Source: Bacteroidota bacterium (GTDB lineage: Bacteria > Bacteroidota > Bacteroidia > Bacteroidales > Prolixibacteraceae). Taken from it: a DNA stretch of 47,896 nt. Both the position numbers and the translations under genes were made by a program. The notes under the pieces are model-generated. The model did not search any database and was not told the origin of the DNA. It saw only the letters and a program-made list of their open reading frames with translations. Positions 7,301 to 15,747 of the stretch are shown one piece after another. Position 1 is the stretch's first letter. Each line of letters starts with the position of its first letter. The DNA lies in contig JAEYNZ010000048.1 of assembly GCA_023412195.1 (NCBI GenBank), positions 1 through 47,896 on the forward strand, written 5' to 3'.

Positions 7301-8534
7301 TGAGGAGATTCTGTACAACCTGATTTCCAACGCATTTAAACATACATTTGACAGACATTCTATCACAGTTAAGCTTGAGGTCAATATGATGAAGACTTCT
7401 GGTGAGCCTACCGGGGCCGGAAATATACATCTCACAGTATTTAATGAAGGAAAGGAAATTGACGATGAAAACAAGGAAAAGATCTTTGAACGATTTTATA
7501 AAGTAAATGAATTTTCAGAAGGCGCCGGCATTGGTTTGTCATTCGCCAAATCATTGGTTGAGATGCATAAAGGAACTATAAGTGTTGAATCCATTCCGGG
7601 GAAAGGGGTAGCTTTTCATGTTAACATCCCAGCAGGTGATTATGAGCGGTCTGCAACTGAGAATTTAAATATTTTGCAATCCCTGAAAATTTCACAGTCT
7701 GCTGTTAATAAAGCAGATAACCCTGGTAAAGAAAACAGGCATGTGACTATTCTTATTGTTGAAGACAATCAGGAACTGGGAGAGTTTCTTGTAAATATTT
7801 TTTCGAGGAAATATAATTGTTTATATGCCAGTAATGGAGATGAAGCATGGAAACTTGTGCAGCAGCATTTACCCTCCATCATAATTTCTGATATATTACT
7901 TCCTGTGATGAATGGGCTTGAATTGTGCAAAAAAATAAAGGAGAATAAGGAAACCTGTCACATCCCGGTGCTTTTACTTACTGCAAAAGATTCACAGGAA
8001 CAAATTGCCGAAGGTTATGTTGTAGGGGCAGATTCATACGTAACCAAGCCATTTGACATCGAACTGTTGCTGTCTCAGACAGCACGGCTGATTCAAAACA
8101 GGGAACTGATCAGGGAAAAATACATGACACAAAACTTTATGGTTGAAGTTCAGAACAGCCTGTCTTCACGGGATGAGGAGTTTCTGCAAAATGTCAGAAG
8201 AATTCTGGAAGCAAACATATCTGATCCAGAACTAAATGTCAACAGTCTTTCCCAGCAGATGAATTTAAGTACTACCCAGTTATACAGAAGAGTGAAAGAG
8301 CTTACAGGTTATTCACCCGTTGAATTTATAAGAATAGTAAAATTACAAAAAGCGTATGGTCTCCTGAACACACGGAGCCATACGGTGAAGGAGGTATGTT
8401 ACCTTACAGGCTTTAATAATATGTCATACTTTATCAAATGCTTCAGGGAACAGTTCGGGATTACTCCTGCTCATTTCAGGGACCGGGGACTGCATGAGAA
8501 GGTTGATGAAGTATCAGATGTAGTTCATGTTTGA
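4359..8534 (+). CDS. Hybrid two-component system regulator (HTCS) of the PUL
   Basis: A 1391-residue one-protein sensor-regulator of the type that switches on PULs when an oligosaccharide binds in the periplasm. Order: signal peptide (residues 1-24); periplasmic two-component-regulator propeller repeats with recurrent 'DxxGNLWIGT'-like motifs (about 25-735); Y_Y_Y domain (about 737-815); one membrane helix (about 820-842); HisKA with His874 in IAHELRTP; ATPase domain with N-box Asn991; receiver with Asp1178 in SDILLPVMNG and TKPFD; AraC-type HTH (about 1291-1385). The G1 box reads VFNEGKEI, with Asn where classical kinases have Asp. The gene directly precedes and is co-oriented with the SusCD operon, so it is probably its local activator. 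The start could also be the ATG at 4371. Confidence 0.96.
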   Translation: MFVCMKSCILTGLFFFLFAGISFGNDFRYLRTEDGLPDGEINSIVQDGTGNMWFATWSGLIRYDGYQFKVYRPDIGNTSGLPEKKIKMLFVDTRDNLWIATSMNLSRYIRETNNFITYRFKDTGSRGINIFNLSQLDDHLIVHAVEGIFILPLTEMNNHNIVLDKQQIYSSGEVLNYYFHYSVSAGNKLVLVNNSNNNSTICFISMSRILDKPTLVVDTLVELNKTVNDIAFQASEHSIYIATSQGLVSYSMKRNLFSQNNFFPGTDIRKVFCASNNRIYGTVRYPKLLYLDLHTGFTGKFEPNPNKSGTLLDNEIHTLYEDFSGNLWIGHQGQGISILNLYRKKFNFFRRDLTQPVSLNSNTVMCFEGTENEIIVGCRNNGLNIIQKKQTLTGSGITYETIPLLSAATGSAADGVWDIAKQTDSLFWIGTEIGLYLLQKTRAGWKLTPFKGQTELKYSIRKIFVDSNKNLWVGSHGFGLFFIPNLAHNKEGIVYQFTSDLEISSSLSDDVILDIFLDSKKRFWIGTNNGLNRLQGEYENLDLSGKIKPEVYFKRYVAVGQQDDYLNNNEINCLIENFDGNIWIATQGGGINILNPGTEKFGYITTQQGLPSDDVISMVADEDGYLWVGTNKGLARYNRFETNPSVLVFNSSDGIQGEIFMINAYYKAADGQLFFGGDKGFTSFYPRDIKINEIRPRISFTDLRIRNRLVEIGDTLRGKKKMMVVLDEMESLQLPYKNNVFSIGVSALHFQHPADNGIVYTLEGLYRNWITVPASTGNIYLSNIPPGKYILKARAISSDGILSEREKRLNIEIKPPWYKTHLAVVAYALLALFLSYLLMYVMINKQKSAYQKKLDSVTIENNESKMVFLTNIAHELRTPLSLIIAPVEDLLKNMSADNQWKGHLQLISRNSGYLSRLINQIIDFRKLHAGKLMFQPQKADVVKVVKEVALNFHGYEASRHITLNLDIPEETIFAYIDVQKFEEILYNLISNAFKHTFDRHSITVKLEVNMMKTSGEPTGAGNIHLTVFNEGKEIDDENKEKIFERFYKVNEFSEGAGIGLSFAKSLVEMHKGTISVESIPGKGVAFHVNIPAGDYERSATENLNILQSLKISQSAVNKADNPGKENRHVTILIVEDNQELGEFLVNIFSRKYNCLYASNGDEAWKLVQQHLPSIIISDILLPVMNGLELCKKIKENKETCHIPVLLLTAKDSQEQIAEGYVVGADSYVTKPFDIELLLSQTARLIQNRELIREKYMTQNFMVEVQNSLSSRDEEFLQNVRRILEANISDPELNVNSLSQQMNLSTTQLYRRVKELTGYSPVEFIRIVKLQKAYGLLNTRSHTVKEVCYLTGFNNMSYFIKCFREQFGITPAHFRDRGLHEKVDEVSDVVHV

Positions 8535-8626
8535 GGTTTTTTAACGGAATTTAATAATAATAAGGTTTTGTATGCTTTGTGTTATTCATGGTAAGATATG
8601 TAATATAATGTTAGCAGCATTTTTTA

Positions 8627-8634
8627 TATGTTTG
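8627..8634 (+). promoter_or_regulatory. Putative -7 box (TATGTTTG) before the PUL operon
   Basis: An exact TAnnTTTG match 43 bp upstream of the ATG at 8677, in the 142-bp gap after the regulator gene. It supports 8677 rather than 8572 as the first start of the operon. No good -33 TTG is visible, as expected if the promoter depends on the HTCS activator. Confidence 0.35.
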
Positions 8635-8676
8635 GCCGGCATTAGAGAAAAAGTATTATTTATAATATCTAATAAA

Positions 8677-10974
8677 ATGATTGGAATCAAATCTAAATTG
8701 CTACCTGTTTTTTTGGTGCTGATACTCATGTATAGTTGCCGCGAAGAATTGGATAAATATGAACGTCCGGAGTGGTTGGCAGGCAAGTTATACACCCAGA
8801 TTCTGGAGCAGCCCGAATTGTCAGTATTTGCCAAAGCCATTGAGCTTACAGAATATGACAAGCTCATTAACGTTTCCGGAAGCTACACGATCTTTGCACC
8901 TTCCGATGAGGCTTTCAACGCATGGTTTGCAAACCATCCGTCATATAATTCCATAACGGATGTTCCCTTGCCCGAGCTTGAGCGGCTTGTAAGATATCAT
9001 ATCATCCAGAACCCCTGGTCGAAACAACAGTTGCGTTCACTGGATGTGTATGGATGGATCGATACCCTCGATATAAACAACAATGAGCCCAAAGGTTTCA
9101 AGCGCGAGTCATTGCTTTTCGAAAGAGACAGAAAGTACGGAGTTGTAAGAAGGGACAAGGTATTACAGTTAACAGACACTCTTCAAACTGGCTGGCACCG
9201 GCGGGTAGCTACTGATTCACGCAAATATGCACCTGTTTTCTTCAGTGAATACTTTAGCATATATGATCTGGCATCCACTGATTATGAATATTATTTTAAC
9301 CGACCATTTGGCGGAGGCAATGATATACATTATGCAAATGCCAGAATTGTGGGTGATGAAGTATTTGCAGAAAACGGGTTCATATATGTAGTTGACCAGG
9401 TTGTTGAACCATTGAAGAATGCATATCAGTTTGTAAATGAGGAAAATGGAACTTATTCCTATACACAGTTCCGTGATCTGGTAAATATATTTCCCAGGTT
9501 TGAATTCAATCAGCAGAAGACGAACCGGCAGCCTGGTGCTGATCAGGGATTAAAAGTTGATTCACTGTTTGACCTGTCATTCCCCACACTGACATTTGAT
9601 TTGACAAGTGAAAGGACAAAACCTCCTACTGGTACTTTTGGTCTTCCTCAGAATGTAAGCATACGTTACCACCACGGATTGATGGCTCCCACAAATGAAG
9701 CTTTTGAACAGTTTATCGATGAGTACATCAAAATACCCAGGGGATGGGGAACCTTAAACGGATCACCACTGCATATTAAAAGAATTATTGCAAACAGTTA
9801 TTTATCTATAAATCCAATTTATCCCAGTGATTTTTCACGGGGATTCTATAACGGAGAACTAGATCTTGTGGAAATTGACCCAGCAACAGTTGTAGAAAAG
9901 AAATTTGGCAGTAACAGTACTTTCATCGGATTGAACAAGGCTATTGTCCCAAGGGCATTCAGCAGTGTTACAGGTCCGATTTACCTGCAGCAGGGTTATC
10001 AAAAAGTGATGTACGCCATTGAATCTGCCGGATTACTGCCTTCTTTAAAAAGGAAAAATAAGAACTATATGTTTTTTGTGGAATCTGATATTAATACCTC
10101 GCTCGACTCATCACTGATTCACGACAGGGTAAATAACAGATTCTCGACCTTCCTTGTAACTCAGGGTAGCTATACTCAATTCTCTTTAAATAACAATGAA
10201 CTAAGAACATTATTACTTAATCATATTGCATCAGACCAGCCGAAAGGACTTGCGCGCAAGGAGTTTATTCCCAACCTGGCTGGTAATTATATTATAGTAA
10301 ATAATGAAACAGGTGAAGTTTCAGGAACAGGGCTTACCACAAAAGGATTCAGAGGCAGTATACCTGCTCCGGAGTTCCCTCGAGTGCTGAGTGCTGATGC
10401 TGACAATGGAACTACCTATGAAATTCAAAACTGGTTTACATTTACAAGTTCGACACTGTTTGCACGAATATCAACAGAGTTTCCACAATTTCATCAGCTG
10501 ATGCGAAAAGCTGGACTTGCAAATGATAAGGAATACCGGTATACATTCGCTTCAAACAATGAATTTTATACTGTTTTTATACCAAGCAATGAAGCCATAC
10601 TGGAAGCAAACCTGAATGCTTTGCCGGTTGAACAGTTAAGAAATATCCTGCTTTTCCATTTCGTCCAGGGTGATCTTATATTTACTGATGGAAATAAAGA
10701 AGCCAGATACTATGAAACCATACGACGTGATGAAAAATCCACACCATTTTCAACGGTATATACGCTATTATATATCGAACCGGGAATAGATGTCATCAGG
10801 TTTAAAAATCGTGACGGAAGTATTTATGCCGAAATTGAGGAATCAAGTTTTACCAACAGGTTGACAGGGGTTAGTTTAGGTACCGGGCAGGAAGTATTTC
10901 CGAATACTTTTAACAATGGTGTTATCCATCAGATTAACAAGGTACTGAATCCTGATGAACTGGATACACAATAA
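8677..10974 (+). CDS. Multi-FAS1 (fasciclin) domain lipoprotein, first gene of PUL operon
   Basis: A 765-residue predicted lipoprotein starting at 8677 (an upstream in-frame ATG at 8572 would put the signal in the middle). The signal ends LILMYSC with lipid-carrying Cys21, followed by acidic residues as in surface-exposed Bacteroidota lipoproteins. About four FAS1-like modules follow. The first is clearest (about 43-247, with YTIFAPSDEAFNAWF, LVRYHII and IYVVDQVVEPL). Others begin near residues 255, 443 and 594; the last has YTVFIPSNEAI, LLFHFVQG and VIHQINKVLNP. FAS1 domains mediate adhesion in many organisms. Placement ahead of SusC-SusD suggests a cell-surface binding role for glycan or glycoprotein. 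No enzyme motif is seen. Confidence 0.88.
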   Translation: MIGIKSKLLPVFLVLILMYSCREELDKYERPEWLAGKLYTQILEQPELSVFAKAIELTEYDKLINVSGSYTIFAPSDEAFNAWFANHPSYNSITDVPLPELERLVRYHIIQNPWSKQQLRSLDVYGWIDTLDINNNEPKGFKRESLLFERDRKYGVVRRDKVLQLTDTLQTGWHRRVATDSRKYAPVFFSEYFSIYDLASTDYEYYFNRPFGGGNDIHYANARIVGDEVFAENGFIYVVDQVVEPLKNAYQFVNEENGTYSYTQFRDLVNIFPRFEFNQQKTNRQPGADQGLKVDSLFDLSFPTLTFDLTSERTKPPTGTFGLPQNVSIRYHHGLMAPTNEAFEQFIDEYIKIPRGWGTLNGSPLHIKRIIANSYLSINPIYPSDFSRGFYNGELDLVEIDPATVVEKKFGSNSTFIGLNKAIVPRAFSSVTGPIYLQQGYQKVMYAIESAGLLPSLKRKNKNYMFFVESDINTSLDSSLIHDRVNNRFSTFLVTQGSYTQFSLNNNELRTLLLNHIASDQPKGLARKEFIPNLAGNYIIVNNETGEVSGTGLTTKGFRGSIPAPEFPRVLSADADNGTTYEIQNWFTFTSSTLFARISTEFPQFHQLMRKAGLANDKEYRYTFASNNEFYTVFIPSNEAILEANLNALPVEQLRNILLFHFVQGDLIFTDGNKEARYYETIRRDEKSTPFSTVYTLLYIEPGIDVIRFKNRDGSIYAEIEESSFTNRLTGVSLGTGQEVFPNTFNNGVIHQINKVLNPDELDTQ

Positions 10975-11012
10975 ATATATTGAATATATAAAACCTAAGG
11001 TTTGTGAACGAG

Positions 11013-14000
11013 ATGAAAAAAATCAGAATTACCATAATTTTTATAGTTGCATTCTGTAGCTTTTTAATTTCAAATGCCCAGGATCGGGTCGTACTCAGGG
11101 GCAGGGTTATCGACAGCTCGGATAAAACAACAATTATTGGTGCCAATATTGTTGAATATGACAGTGAAGACAGAGTTGTAAACGGAACCATAACCAATGT
11201 GAACGGAGACTTCGTTCTCCAGATGGCTAATCCTGCGAACAATGTACGTGTGAGTGTGATCGGATACAAATCAAAAGATATCCCCAAGGATCCCTCTAAA
11301 ACAATTATGATTGAACTTGAATCGTCTGATGTGGCACTTGGAGAGGTTACTGTTACTGCTGAAGCACGTTCTGTAAATACATTGACAAACATTGCTGACC
11401 GTGACCGGGCATCATCCTCGGTTAAAGTTGATTTAATGGACATGCAGGATGTGGGAGTTCTTTCTGCTGCCGATGCACTTCAGGGTAAAGTATCGGGGCT
11501 TGATATCATCAGTGCATCCGGAGACCCTGGATCAGGATCGCAACTTGTTATCCGGGGACTTAGTTCAATGGGAGGCAGCCAACCTTTGATCGTAATTGAT
11601 GGGGTACCACAGTTCCGTATTGAAAATAACTTTGATTTAAGTTCTGCAGACTCTGAAGATATCAGTAACCTGATTAACATCGCCCTTCAGGATATAAAAT
11701 CAATTGAGGTTCTGAAGGATGCTGCTTCAACAGCAGTTTACGGTTCGCAGGGTGCTGATGGTGTTTTACTTATTGAAACTCATAAGGGGCGTATGGGTAA
11801 GGTGCAGTTCGATTATCAGTACAAAAACAGTTTAAACTTTCAGCCTCCTGCAATTCCCATGCTGAATGGTGATGAATATATCATGCTCCAGTTGGAAGCA
11901 TGGCACAATTCCAGGGGTGTTTACCAAATACCGCCTGAAATTGCCTACGACCGCGATTACGTTGACTTTTACAATTACTCTCAAAATACTGACTGGATAA
12001 AGGAAATTACCCAGGACGCCATGACTCACGACCATTATTTCAGTATTTCCGGTGGGGGAGAAAAAACAAGGTATTTTACATCATTCAGTTATGTTGATGA
12101 AGGCGGTACTACGATTAATACCAGCTCAGAACGTTTTTCAACACGTGTGAACCTGGACTATTTCCTTTCAAGGAACCTGCTGTTCCAGGTAAAATTTAAT
12201 TATACTGCCAACACCATAGAAGGAAACCTTCGGATTGACAACAGGAATATAAGGGAAATGGCCTATATCAAAGCTCCGAATATGAGTATCTGGGAACATG
12301 ATGCATATGGTAATTTAACCGGAGAGTATTTTACACCGATCAATAGTTATCAGGGGAATGGGGTTACGTTCTTTAATCCGGTCGCAGTTGCCAAACTTGG
12401 TACCAATGACAGGAGCATGAATACACTTGAAAATACATTCCTTCTACAATACAGGTTCAACGATTGGCTGGTGTTCCGTGAAACAGTATCATTCCAGTAT
12501 CAGGGGGAAAAATCAAAAAATTATCTGCCATATAACGCCATCGGTGCAGATTGGCTGGAATGGAACATAAATAAGGCAGAAGAAAGTAATAATCTGAACC
12601 AGTCTATACGTACCGAGAGTCAGGTAGCATTTTCTTCACCATTTAAGAATAAAAATCATGAACTTTCAGGGGCTTTCACCTGGATAACTGACCAGTCAGG
12701 TTATGAATGGATGAACATTCAAAGTAACCGGACGCCCAGTACTGACATTAAAGATCCTGCAATCGATGCACAGATTAACTGGATAGGAACAGGGGCCGGA
12801 GAAAGCAGGATGATAAGCGGATTATCAAACATCAACTATAAAGCTTTCGACCGATATATGCTTCAGACAATTTTAAGGGCTGATGCACATTCTTCATTTG
12901 GAACCAACAACCGCTGGGGGTTATTTAAAGGGGTATCGGTTGGATGGAGGTTTTCAAGCGAGCCATTCCTGGAGGACCTTGATTGGCTGGGAGAAAGTAT
13001 GTTCAGGTTCAGCTGGGGTGTAGCAGGAAGACAACCGGGAGATGTGTATGCCCGTTTTGCTACCTATCAGTCTACAGGAACCGGAAGTTATATTCTTAAT
13101 CCTGCAATTGCCCCGTCAAGTATTCAGCTGAATAATCTCAAGTGGGAAAACATAACTTCTTATAATATTGGTGCAGAATTCAGTCTGTTCAATGACAGGA
13201 TTTACCTGGAAACAGATATTTATGAAAAAGTAACAACAGATATTCTTTTTGGTGGTACTCAGGAGAGAGATTATTATCAGATTCCCTATTCTTCTGGATA
13301 TGCAGGGTTGAAATATCTGAATGGTGGAATGATGACCAACAGGGGCTGGGAGTTGATGGCAGATTGGAGAGCCTTCCGTACAAAAGACTGGTTGGTGTCT
13401 TTTAATTTTAACTCTTCACAAAACATCAATACTTTTGACAAATTACCCGAAAATTTCAATCCGGAGCGTTCCACATCCATCGGTAACAAGCAGTATCCCA
13501 TCAGGGTGCAGGAAGGTGTGCCGATTGGTTCTTTCTTTGGTTTCCGGTATCTCGGTGTATGGGCAAGCGATGAAGACGTTGTAGCAAGGGATGCCAATGA
13601 TGAAGTCCTGCGTGACAGCGAAGGGATTCCGGTGCCCCTTCGTTATACCGACACATATACATTCAAAGGTGGTGACCCCATTTATGAAGATGTAAACAAA
13701 GATGGAAAAATTGACCTCAATGATGTGGTTTGGATCGGGGATTCAAATCCGAAATTCATCGGTGGTTTCGGTACCAATGTGCGCTACAAGGGATTTGATT
13801 TTGGTATCAGTTTTCATTACCGTATTGGATTTGATATCATCAATGGAGTTGCCCTGGAAACAGAAGGTATGAACGACAGAAACAACCACAGCAAGGCAGT
13901 GCTTAGTAGATGGAGGGTACAGGGACAAAATGAACCTGGCATTCTGCCTAAAGCTTACATGAACCATCCTGCCAATAACCTTGGCTCTGACAGGTATGTG

Positions 14001-14252
14001 GAAAAAGGAGACTACATGAGGTTGAACAACCTGAAGTTCGGATACCAGTTAAGTCAGGATTTGTGTAACAAGTTGGGAGTAAGGAAAGCAAATTTTACTG
14101 TGAGTGCACGTAAATTATTGACCTTTACCAATTACTCGGGTCAGGATCCTGAAGTATCGCAGGATGCCAGCAATCCGTTCTGGATGGGTGTTGATAATGC
14201 CAAAACACCACCACCCAAAATTATAACCTTTAGTGTAGGTGTCGGATTTTAA
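11013..14252 (+). CDS. SusC-like TonB-dependent outer-membrane transporter (first pair)
   Basis: A 1079-residue SusC/RagA-type transporter. I prefer the ATG at 11013 over the GTG at 11004, because TAAGG at 10996-11000 is better spaced and the signal peptide MKKIRITIIF...SNAQ starts there. An N-terminal CarboxypepD_reg beta-sandwich (VVLRGRVIDSSDKTTIIGAN) is followed by the plug (ADALQGKVSGLDI, VIRGLSSMG, PLIVIDGVP, IEVLKDAASTAVYGSQGADGV) and a beta-barrel ending in an aromatic residue (ITFSVGVGF). It should import oligosaccharides across the outer membrane, energised by TonB-ExbBD, with the SusD encoded 15 bp downstream as lid. The preceding FAS1 gene ends 38 bp upstream, consistent with one operon. 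Confidence 0.97.
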   Translation: MKKIRITIIFIVAFCSFLISNAQDRVVLRGRVIDSSDKTTIIGANIVEYDSEDRVVNGTITNVNGDFVLQMANPANNVRVSVIGYKSKDIPKDPSKTIMIELESSDVALGEVTVTAEARSVNTLTNIADRDRASSSVKVDLMDMQDVGVLSAADALQGKVSGLDIISASGDPGSGSQLVIRGLSSMGGSQPLIVIDGVPQFRIENNFDLSSADSEDISNLINIALQDIKSIEVLKDAASTAVYGSQGADGVLLIETHKGRMGKVQFDYQYKNSLNFQPPAIPMLNGDEYIMLQLEAWHNSRGVYQIPPEIAYDRDYVDFYNYSQNTDWIKEITQDAMTHDHYFSISGGGEKTRYFTSFSYVDEGGTTINTSSERFSTRVNLDYFLSRNLLFQVKFNYTANTIEGNLRIDNRNIREMAYIKAPNMSIWEHDAYGNLTGEYFTPINSYQGNGVTFFNPVAVAKLGTNDRSMNTLENTFLLQYRFNDWLVFRETVSFQYQGEKSKNYLPYNAIGADWLEWNINKAEESNNLNQSIRTESQVAFSSPFKNKNHELSGAFTWITDQSGYEWMNIQSNRTPSTDIKDPAIDAQINWIGTGAGESRMISGLSNINYKAFDRYMLQTILRADAHSSFGTNNRWGLFKGVSVGWRFSSEPFLEDLDWLGESMFRFSWGVAGRQPGDVYARFATYQSTGTGSYILNPAIAPSSIQLNNLKWENITSYNIGAEFSLFNDRIYLETDIYEKVTTDILFGGTQERDYYQIPYSSGYAGLKYLNGGMMTNRGWELMADWRAFRTKDWLVSFNFNSSQNINTFDKLPENFNPERSTSIGNKQYPIRVQEGVPIGSFFGFRYLGVWASDEDVVARDANDEVLRDSEGIPVPLRYTDTYTFKGGDPIYEDVNKDGKIDLNDVVWIGDSNPKFIGGFGTNVRYKGFDFGISFHYRIGFDIINGVALETEGMNDRNNHSKAVLSRWRVQGQNEPGILPKAYMNHPANNLGSDRYVEKGDYMRLNNLKFGYQLSQDLCNKLGVRKANFTVSARKLLTFTNYSGQDPEVSQDASNPFWMGVDNAKTPPPKIITFSVGVGF

Positions 14253-14267
14253 TAAAATGAATGAATT

Positions 14268-15737
14268 ATGAGAGCAACAATAAAATATTTTCTGATTTCC
14301 CTGGTCATTTTATCACAGGTTTCATGTAATGAATGGCTCGATTTACAACCTACAAGTGGTTTAGTCAGAGATGAATTCTGGAAAACAAAGGAAGATGTGG
14401 AAGCAGTGTTAATGGCAGGTTATGAATCATTTTCTGCAATGGACAGGAAACTGTTTGTATTTGGTGAAGTGCGTGCCGATCTTGTGAAAGGAGATTTTAA
14501 CCAGGGCTGGGAGGAACAGCTGCTGATGGAGAACAACATCTATCCTGACAATGGCATTACCAATTGGGCTGACTTTTATAAGGTTATAAATTACTGTAAC
14601 GAAGTGATAAAAAATGCTCCGGAAGTGCGGCAGATTGATAATACTTTTACAGACTTTCAGATGTATAGCCTGATGTCGGAGGCTTATTTTCTCAGAAGCC
14701 TGGCATATTTTTACCTTGTAAGGCTGTACAGGGATGTTCCGCTTGTTTTGACACCTTCAGAGAGTGATGATACGGATTTTTACCTGCCAATATCAACTGA
14801 AGAAACTATATTGAATCAGATAGTGAGCGATCTGGAAGCAAACCGTGTGTATGCGCCTTCAGGTGGCTTCCCAACTCTTGCTGAGAATAAAGGCAGGGCC
14901 TCGAAGGCAGCATATGATGCCTTGCTGGCTGATATAGCCCTATGGAGATTTGAGTATGCTAAAGCCCTTGAACACATCAGGAGTGTAGAGCAGAACATTG
15001 AAATTCAGCTGATGCCTACTTCCCGGTGGTTTGAACTTTTCTATCCGGGAAATTCACTGGAAAGTATATTTGAATTCCAGTTTGACGGTGGAAGGAACCA
15101 AAGAAATAATACTTTTGGATTAACGCAGAGATTTAGCTACAATTATGATCCAAGTCAGAAGGCGCTGGAAATGTTTGCCTTCGAGTTTGCAAGTGAATTG
15201 ATTCGGGGCGAAGGTGCATCAATTAAAAAATATGGGGATGATGATTTTATCATCTGGAAATATGTGGGGCAGGCTCCTGACGGACAGACTACACGGGCCG
15301 GTGATGACCAGTACAGTGCCAACTGGATTATATATCGCCTGGCTGATATTAAATTGATGAAAGCCGAAGCTTTATCACAGTTAGAGCGCTATACCGAGGC
15401 TTTAATGGTATTAAACAGCATAAGGCAACGTGCCGATGTAAGCGCTCTTAGCCTGGCTAATACGAGGGTCGCTTTTGAAGATGCTATTCTGAATGAAAGG
15501 GCTCTGGAACTAGCTTATGAAGGCAAAAGATGGTTCGACCTGCTCAGGATGGGAAGAAGAGATAACTACGCACGTAAGGACAAACTGATAGAAGTCATTG
15601 TAAGTAACGTACCTTCTACCCAAAAAAGGATACTTGCTGCAAAACTTACAAATCCGCTTGGATGGTATCTTCCTGTTTATGAGAGTGAAATTGAGCGAAA
15701 TAAAAACCTGAAACAGAATCCATTTTATGATTTTTAA
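14268..15737 (+). CDS. SusD-like (RagB) outer-membrane glycan-binding lipoprotein (first pair)
   Basis: A 489-residue SusD/RagB family lipoprotein; the signal ends SQVSC with Cys20. SusD hallmarks: an N-terminal region with FWKTKEDVEAVLMAGYESF, TPR-like helices including SEAYFLRSLAYFYLVRLYRDVPLV, and the C-terminal ALELAYEGKRWFDLLRMGR followed by LTNPLGWYLPVYESEIERN. It is expected to form the lid of the SusC barrel encoded immediately upstream and to capture oligosaccharide. The stop lies only 10 bp before the start of the next FAS1 gene, so translation is probably coupled. Glycan specificity cannot be predicted. Confidence 0.96.
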   Translation: MRATIKYFLISLVILSQVSCNEWLDLQPTSGLVRDEFWKTKEDVEAVLMAGYESFSAMDRKLFVFGEVRADLVKGDFNQGWEEQLLMENNIYPDNGITNWADFYKVINYCNEVIKNAPEVRQIDNTFTDFQMYSLMSEAYFLRSLAYFYLVRLYRDVPLVLTPSESDDTDFYLPISTEETILNQIVSDLEANRVYAPSGGFPTLAENKGRASKAAYDALLADIALWRFEYAKALEHIRSVEQNIEIQLMPTSRWFELFYPGNSLESIFEFQFDGGRNQRNNTFGLTQRFSYNYDPSQKALEMFAFEFASELIRGEGASIKKYGDDDFIIWKYVGQAPDGQTTRAGDDQYSANWIIYRLADIKLMKAEALSQLERYTEALMVLNSIRQRADVSALSLANTRVAFEDAILNERALELAYEGKRWFDLLRMGRRDNYARKDKLIEVIVSNVPSTQKRILAAKLTNPLGWYLPVYESEIERNKNLKQNPFYDF

Positions 15738-15747
15738 AAATATTGCA

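Noticed and set aside
8572..8676. Upstream in-frame start for the first FAS1 lipoprotein
   Set aside because: It would bury the lipoprotein signal 35 residues inside the protein; the -7-like box at 8627 also falls after it.
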